From Cladochytrium replicatum (lineage: Eukaryota; Chytridiomycota; Chytridiomycetes; Cladochytriales; Cladochytriaceae), in NCBI GenBank assembly GCA_025526935.1, contig JAHLKD010000003.1, forward strand, positions 496,001 through 560,000: a stretch of DNA of 64,000 nucleotides. Reading direction: 5' to 3'. Made by a program: the position numbers and the translations under genes. Below, piece after piece: positions 57,913-64,000 of the stretch (the first letter of the stretch is position 1; every line of letters starts with the position of its first letter). The notes under the pieces were generated by a model. It did no database searches. It was not told the origin of the DNA and saw only the letters and a list, made by a program, of their open reading frames with translations.

Positions 57913-58550
57913 TTACTGGTGCATCTTCTCGGCCAAGGCGGCTACAACTTTCTTCAGCTCACTACCGACATCCATCATAATACCTGTTCACAAATACGTT
58001 CAGGTTAACACGACAGAGAATAGAAAAGAGCTGCGTACCGCTGTTCGATGCCGGGCTTGATACCAGTGTAATGTAAAGTGGTGGGCAGGAAAACTGTGTC
58101 AGCTCCATGTTATCAAACGACGTGTAAATCATTCCGCCTTTTCCTAAGCCCAATTTAGATGCCTAGAAACAGGTGCATATAAGGAGGAGAAAGGATAAGA
58201 GGATATGGAGCTATACTTGATCGTTGGCGAATGCGAATGTGGTTGAAAGCAATGGGTCAACAACATGAGGAGACACTAACGGGGATATAGCTAAAATGAT
58301 AAATGCCAGCGCGTCAGTGTTCACATCAATCCAACTGGCGCACCGAGCACCTTTGGCAAAGAGCGAACCATCCTTATCTGCAATGACCACCGCGAGCAGG
58401 CCTTCGTTGCTTCATCGATGGTTAGAGGACGATTTCGACCATTATTAGTAGGTAAAACCCACTTCACCAGCAACGACTCGAGCAAATTCTAGACGAAACG
58501 GTAAAGACTGAACATTAATCATTCTCAAGACACGATTCGCTGACCTCCAT
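57913..58550 (-). CDS. LAMTOR3: Ragulator subunit LAMTOR3 (MP1), roadblock/LC7 fold
   Basis: Small scaffold of the Ragulator/Ego-type complex that recruits Rag GTPases and TORC1 (and MEK1 in animals) to the lysosome or late endosome. ATG 58550 (ME, then NLLESLL after an intron), GLLAVVIADKDGSLFAKGAR, SPHVVDPLLSTTFAFANDQA, SKLGLGKGGMIYTSFDNMEL, TQFSCPPLYITLVSSPASNS, then GIMMDVGSELKKVVAALAEK and MHQ at TAA 57913. It aligns with LAMTOR3 at about 120 residues (FALATDQGSKLGL and SSSANTGLI equivalents). About four short introns. Dikarya usually lack an evident LAMTOR3 of this form, so a canonical copy fits an early-diverging fungus (inference). Confidence 0.85.
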
Positions 58551-58574
58551 TTTCGACTATGCGCCACTTTTGCA
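58551..58574. promoter_or_regulatory. 24-bp shared upstream region of LAMTOR3 and DHPS
   Basis: Only 24 bp lie between the divergent ATGs at 58550 and 58575, the shortest such gap in the window. Confidence 0.5.
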
Positions 58575-60016
58575 ATGTCGAACCACACAGCGCCGTCAGG
58601 AGCAGTTCAAGCAGTACTCGTCCAGTCGGAACCACTTCCCGAAAACGTTCGTGAGGTCCGCGGATACGATTTTAATGATGGAGTAGACTATGCGGCCCTG
58701 ATCCAGTCTCTTTCGACAACTGGATTTCAAGCAACTTCATTTGGCGATGCAATCACAGAGATAAACCGAATGGTATGATGATAATATCTTTTCGCTCACC
58801 ATTCCGCTCACTAATTTTAACCCTTCGATTGGAATGGCCAGCTTGGATGGAAGCTGTCTGACGAACCAATCGCCCCAGACGAGCAGCCTGAGTTTGTTGA
58901 ACCTGACGCAAGGGCGAAAGTCAGAGCGAAAATCTTTCTGGGCTACACTTCGAATCTAGTTTCATCAGGTCTCAGAGAAACGATCCGATATCTCGTGCAA
59001 CATAAGATGGTGAGTATATCTAGGAGTCGAGCGTGTGGAACGCTGAATACGCCGGCTATGTAGTCGTTTCGATACATCTGGGTTGAACCTTGTTGTTTCT
59101 TTGCTACTCGGCGATGTAGGTGGACGTCCTGGTGGCAACTGCAGGTGGTGTCGAGGAGGATATCATCAAGTGCCTTGCACCAACGTATTTGGGCTCATTC
59201 GGCCTTGCCGGGGCGGAATTAAGAAAGAAGGGACTGAATCGAATCGGAAACCTTCTTGTTCCAAACAACAACTACTGTTTGTTCGAGGACTGGGTTATGC
59301 CGGTATTGGACGAAATGCTGACGGAGCAACGCGAGCAGGTGATTCTGATGTATTGGATCGGAACGTATTACAAAGCTAAACCCATTACATTAGAGTAAAA
59401 TCTGGACTCCGTCGAAGATGATACGCCGGCTGGGCAAAGCAATTAATAACCCAGATAGTATTTGCTATTGGGCATACAAGGTTTGCCCACATTTGGAGAG
59501 CTGACATTGATGTTGACATGCAGTTCACTTCAGAACGACATTCCAATCTATTGCCCCGCTCTTACTGATGGCTCATTAGGAGATATGATATACTTCCACT
59601 CCTATAAATCTCCCGGGCTCATTATCGACATTGCCGGTGATATTCGAGCGGTGAACAGCGAAGCTGTTTTTGCAAAGAAGACAGGCATTATCATCCTCGG
59701 CGGAGGAGTTGTAAAACATCACATCTGCAACGCAAACTTGATGGTATGGCTGAACTCACATTTTTGACTTGCCTGTGCTAACGCGCGCGGATTTGTTCGA
59801 AAGCGCAATGGAGCTGATTTTGCGGTCTACATCAATACTGCCCAAGAATTTGACGGCAGCGATGCAGGTGCGAGACCTGATGAAGCTATTTCATGGGGCA
59901 AAATCAAAATGACGGCAGAGCCGGTGAAAGTTTACGCCGATGCGACGTTGGTGTTTCCTTTGATTGTTGCAGAAACTTTTGCGAAGCACAAGAAGAACGT
60001 AAATGATGAGGAATAA
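58575..60016 (+). CDS. DYS1: Deoxyhypusine synthase
   Basis: NAD-dependent enzyme that transfers the aminobutyl group of spermidine to a lysine of eIF5A. Exons read [40 protein letters not shown], then [107 protein letters not shown], and [17 protein letters not shown], which holds the active-site Lys of the GGGxVKHH box. The end is [20 protein letters not shown] through [20 protein letters not shown] to TAA 60014-60016. All introns seen are GT-AG and restore the family sequence. Confidence 0.95.
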
Positions 60017-60344
60017 AGAAAGAGAATACACAGAAACCCACGGCACCAAAACTGTTTGAAATGCCAAAGAAACATGAAAAGGGACCCCTCAGTCAAGAAA
60101 AATAAGTCAACACAGGCGTTGCCTCTGTTTGTTGAGCTTGACATAATTTTTTGATTCATCTTCGGGGAAATTTGGAATCATAGCAACGAAACAGACATCA
60201 CTGGAGGATTCCTCTTCCAAGCACGTATTGAGCTATTCGCGACCAACCATTCAAGTTCTTCGAAGACGCAATACTCGATGTAGATGTAGGAAAGAAAACG
60301 GGAAGTCATGTGATATTCAGCCACAGCTGAGAGTATTTAAATGC
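60017..60344. other. Convergent 3' intergenic region
   Basis: The 3' ends of DHPS (plus) and the kinase gene (minus) face each other here; no feature recognised. Confidence 0.5.
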
Positions 60345-62759
60345 TCAGGTATCGTGGAGAACCGGAAACCATTGGAATGGCTCGTTCAGCCATCGGTGAG
60401 ACAGGACCTGTACATTTCCGTGAGGAAGCAAAATAAAGTACTAACATGATCTGATTAACGAACCTCTTCCATTGTAATTCGATCTCCCTCGTCATAAGTT
60501 AACAACTTCTCAATCAGATCAACAGCAACTGCGATCTGTGTTAGCTGAAACTAATATCTATTGGAGATCAAGAGACTTACCAACGTTATATCGAAACGGA
60601 ATCTTGTAGATTCCTTTAATGATATCTTCTCGTGTCTGAAAGGGATTTTCGCCAAAACAGACGGTAAACAGCAGGACACCCAAAGTCCTGTGATTTAACG
60701 AAGATCGTCAGTCTTTATACATCTAGCTACCTGAGGCGACAACTTACCACACCTCAGCTTCCGGTCCCCGATATGCGTACCCTTGGACAATCTGTGGTGA
60801 CGCGAAATGAGCGGTTCCATTAAACTTTGTGAAGAACTCCTCTTTGGAATTTGGAATGCGAGAGGCTGATCCAAAATCGATAATTTTGATGTTGTAGTCT
60901 TCATCGACGACAATGTTCTTTTGGAGCATGTTCAGGTTCATATCGGTAAAAACAGATCGCACTACCTCGTCCTTAAGATCTCGGTGTACAATTCCCATTC
61001 TATGCATGTAACTCACGGCATTTGCGATCTGCTTGAATATACACGAGGCTGTAAACTCAGGGAATCTGTGATCTTCGTATGCCGGTCAAGTTTACGGACT
61101 TGTTTCATTTTTTTTAAATGAATCTCACTTACGTGCATCTTAAAATCAAAATGTTGCAGTGCAGGTTTGGTGAATTCTGAGTAAAGAATGGTAACAAACC
61201 AAAAGCAGCTTCTCAATTTACCAATGCATTCGAATAGATCGCACGATGTGCGTCTCCGAATCTTCTTTTCCTGCTCTTCCGAAAGCCTGAACAGCGGGCT
61301 GCACTCAGAATTTTTCTCAGTATCGGCCTGTGCCTTTGAACGGGGCTCAGGTCGAAGGCCTTGATGCTTTGTTGGGTTCAGTTTTCGGTTGTGGGCAACA
61401 TCCCACGGGGTTCCATGCAGTTCTGTGATCAACAAAATGTAATCCTTCTCGTGAATGTGCTCCAGATACTTGATGATGTTTGGGTGGTCCAAACTCATCA
61501 ATATTTGGATTTCCAAAGGCACTTTCCCAGACAAGTCATCGTTCACCCAAAGTTCCCTAGGAACTTTTTGCCTGATAATGAACTTAACCGCTACCTTTTA
61601 AAATGCACTGCATGGGTTCTTTTGGTCCCGAAAATATTACAGCCCAACGTACCTCCTTCCTATCTGCCAATCGTGTAGCTGTCAAAACAAACCCAAAAGC
61701 TCCATCACCCAACAGATCACCGATCCGGTATCGCGAGCAAAAGCTCTTCGACAATGTCTTTTTCCCAGACATTAATGCCACCACTTCCGAATATCTCCTG
61801 TTTTGTTCTTCGTCGCCCGACTTTTTGGAAGTTTTAGGTACTTGTGGTGAAGCCAAGATGTTGCATATTTGTTCTTGCTGTTGTAAATCAAGCTCGGCGG
61901 CAGGAGCGTGGCCGGCTACTGTATCAGTTTGTGAGTCCTGAGAGGCAACAATCGCAGCCCCTGTACGATCCACGGCCGATTTCTGGAAAATCTCAGACTT
62001 TTTCACCGCCAACTTTTCTGATGTTCTCATGACCGGTTTCCGTTCCAACGAAGGGCGAGCGGCAAGGCTAGGTTTATCAGTCAGCGAATCTTTCCGGTTT
62101 TCAAGCGATATTTTTGTGCCTCGATTTTCTGATAATTTCAGCTTTCCCAACGACGGTGGACGATCTGGAGTTTCAAGCCTGTTCTGCGCCAGCAATGGCC
62201 CGACTCGATTGGTTTGACCCACAAGGATGGGGCGTGAAGGAGCCGATCTTGACTTTGTGGAACTTCTCTCATCCTGAGTAACATTTTTGGACATCATTGC
62301 CGACAAGTTGGTGTTCCTTTGAACGTTCGTTGATGCATTCCATCTTGAAGGAGTCGTCCATTTAACCGATTGGATGAATCGTGCACTGGATCGATTTCCA
62401 GCTGCCGAAGCCTCCTTTGTGGATCGTGCCTTTGTTTCCTCGTCTTTTGAAACACTCGTCGACCTCACCAGTACAGTCGTCGAGCCTTTGTTGGCTGAAG
62501 GTGGGCAACTTGCTGCAGTTCGTCGTGGTTTTATCGAATAGGCACCGCCTCGAAGTGTCTCTTTCTCACCGCTCGACACGGGAAGGGGAGTGCGATTCGG
62601 ATTTGAGCCGCTTTTGACGACAGCTGTTGGCGAATCCCTCTCATGGCGGCGAACGATACCTCCAAATAACCATGCCGACCTCTTTTCTGGACTATTCTCG
62701 ACCGCCTTCTGCCTGGTAGATGGCCTGTATGTGATTGAATCGGCCGGTTTGGAAGGCAT
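60345..62759 (-). CDS. PAS-kinase-family (PSK-like) serine/threonine kinase without visible PAS domain
   Basis: ATG 62759 (MPSKPADSITYRPSTRQKAV) opens about 345 residues of basic, Ser/Thr-rich disordered sequence. The kinase domain follows: YRIGDLLGDGAFGFVLTATR, VAVK-type lysine, PLEIQILMSLDHPNIIKYLE, YILLITELHGTPWDVAHNRK with an inserted basic loop (GLRPEPRSKAQADTEKNSEC), RRTSCDLFECI, MHRMGIVHRDLKDE, NIKIIDFGSASRIP, GTAHFASPQIVQGYAYRGPE, WTLGVLLFTVCFGENPF. The HGTPWD ... RRTSCDLFECI layout is that of the fungal PSK/PASK group, which links nutrient status to sugar and glycogen use. A final exon (VLSHRWLNEPFQWFPVLHD) ends at TGA 60345-60347. Introns lie between most kinase blocks. Confidence 0.87.
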
Positions 62760-63132
62760 CGCGAAGTCCCGCGTCAGTCACATGTCATTTAATGTACCTT
62801 CCCGCGTTGAAACAAACATCGAATAGGAACTTATAAGGCAAAAGGTTTTCTCTTTACTTGTTTCGTTTGAAAACCAGTTTTTTTTTCCAAAAAAAACTTT
62901 ATCTTTCAACGATACAGCATGCTCTTCGATGATTGAGCCTTTGATGGAAATTTAGAAGACAATTCTTGGGAGAGACCTAATACACATTTGCTATCTTGAT
63001 TGTTCCAGATTTATAACGTATCAGGCAAAGACACATGGCCGAACGCTATTTAAACCGCAACTCTCCCCACATCACCATCCACAGAAAGCACCAAACCTGC
63101 CTCCACCTCATCAATCCTCAGACTTCGCAGTT
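62760..63132. promoter_or_regulatory. Intergenic region with a candidate promoter for the 63.1-kb ORF
   Basis: Upstream of 63133 there is CTATTTAAAC (about 63044-63053), then a CA/CT-rich leader of about 75 bp up to the ATG, a pattern common before strongly expressed fungal genes. The left part is the PSK 5' flank, with an A/T-run at about 62880-62905. Confidence 0.4.
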
Positions 63133-63402
63133 ATGAGCATTTGCAACTTTACAGGTGGTGCCATTGGTGCATCCTGCTTCAACGGAACTACGGCTTCGAT
63201 GCTTGTGAGTAGCAACGTGACGATCGAAAACAAACTCGACAAGCGAGACTGCGGCTGCTGCGGATCCCACTCGGGAACCGACACTTCGTTGGATGCATCA
63301 ATCACTGCTGGGGGAGTATGGTGGACTGGTTGGCCCGCATTCAACTTGTACCATTGCTCCAGGCGGAGACGGATCGCAATCACGTTGGGCGACTCGAGGT
63401 GA
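63133..63402 (+). CDS. Hypothetical small Gly/Cys-containing protein
   Basis: ATG 63133 starts MSICNFTGGAIGASCFNGTT, then NVTIENKLDKRDCGCCGSHS. The frame ends at 63402, although a GTGAGT at 63203 or later introns could alter it. There is no clear signal peptide or membrane segment. The promoter-like leader upstream supports plus-strand transcription; the longer minus-strand frame (63111-63710) is an alternative that cannot be excluded. Function unknown. Confidence 0.35.
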   Translation: MSICNFTGGAIGASCFNGTTASMLVSSNVTIENKLDKRDCGCCGSHSGTDTSLDASITAGGVWWTGWPAFNLYHCSRRRRIAITLGDSR

Positions 63403-64000
63403 CCAAGAAACGTGAGGCTGATATCATGAAGGATGTTGAAGGGTGGAATGCTTTTGATCTGAAAGCCCATGTTCCAGGTGTGGGCAAATTTGGCGCTTGG
63501 GATGCATTTATGGTACGTTCCTCCCATCAGGGCAAGCTTTTTTTTTGTGCAGACTGCTGCGCGACATGGTGGATAACGTAACAGGACCAATTGCCTTCTC
63601 CATCCATATTCCCTCATGCCAATGATAGACAAAGTTTCGCACATTATCCAAGAGAGCTCTCTGATCTGTACCTCACACAGCTGTATCTCCAATCTCGGTC
63701 TCTCCGACAATATCTGAATATCTGACCTATGAATCTATGATGTGTTAGGAAGTTTGTTGCATGCAAAAATATATGTGAAAGCACATAAGATCTACACTTC
63801 CATTTTTGGTAGTAATAAGTGCACTTACCATTGGCCCTCCCCTATCCCCTCCAACCCAGACTCTGCAAGTTTCAAGCACTTCAAGCGCCGCTCAGGGTCT
63901 GACTGCAATTAATCTTGCAATCATTGAGTCAGGTACATCCTCCAGCTCTTGCCATCATTGTTACTCAATTTATTACCTGCCGAGGACACTTTACTCCACA
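63403..64000. other. Right edge of the window
   Basis: No gene recognised on either strand with confidence. The plus frame open to 63581 may hold a second exon of the preceding ORF. Confidence 0.35.

Noticed and set aside
1-64000. CRISPR arrays, operons with ribosome binding sites, prophage
   Set aside because: Introns, ribosomal and kinetochore genes and retrotransposons show eukaryotic nuclear DNA; no regularly spaced direct repeats of CRISPR type were seen.

Overview
The window looks like nuclear DNA of a filamentous-fungus-like opisthokont, most probably a zoosporic (flagellated) fungus such as a chytrid. Genes are dense, on both strands, and cut by many short GT-AG introns (mostly about 45-90 nt). 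The flagellate reading rests on two genes that match families tied to cilia: a CFAP97/Hemingway-domain protein (47.7-51.4 kb) and an FN3-plus-ankyrin FANK1-like protein (23.5-25.2 kb). A plant-type L-galactono-lactone dehydrogenase, an F-box/PP2 protein and a two-glutaredoxin-domain GRX3 also fit an early-diverging fungus better than Dikarya. No species can be named from the sequence alone.

Layout: 1-1048 end of an S41 peptidase; 1173-6214 TRAPPC10/Trs130 (minus), head-to-head with DPM2 (6290-6683); 6766-8707 a Myb/SANT-like factor. From about 9.2 to 20.4 kb lies a transposon graveyard: a degenerate copia pol (plus), a coiled-coil ORF pair, a palindromic GGGTC-rich MITE, a second copia fragment (gag to integrase, minus), a broken hAT transposase (minus) with a related terminus, and a probable solo LTR. 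Then CENP-C/Mif2, FANK1-like, cytosolic HSP70, GLDH, a disrupted Utp18-like locus and a multi-pass membrane protein (all minus), F-box/PP2 (plus), mitochondrial SSB (minus), Ariadne RBR ligase (plus), a third copia fossil, an STE11/BCK1-type MAPKKK (minus), RPN12 (minus) | GRX3 (plus), NIP7 (minus) | ribosomal protein uL15 (plus), the CFAP97 repeat protein, a GATA factor and spastin (minus), LAMTOR3 (minus) | deoxyhypusine synthase (plus), a PAS-kinase-family kinase (minus) and a short orphan ORF.

Functions are mostly unrelated housekeeping (vesicle traffic, dolichol-P-mannose, centromere, chaperone, ribosome biogenesis, proteasome, ubiquitin, Fe-S/glutaredoxin, Ragulator, hypusination), with ciliary genes among them. 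The striking organisational feature is head-to-head pairs with start codons only 24, 32, 75 and 101 bp apart. The most unusual protein is the CFAP97-domain protein, which carries two unrelated internal repeat arrays that I do not recognise. Several conserved genes show single-base frame breaks next to homopolymers, so some apparent lesions may be assembly errors. Exon boundaries are my own reading of splice motifs plus protein-family continuity; where I could not close a junction I say so.
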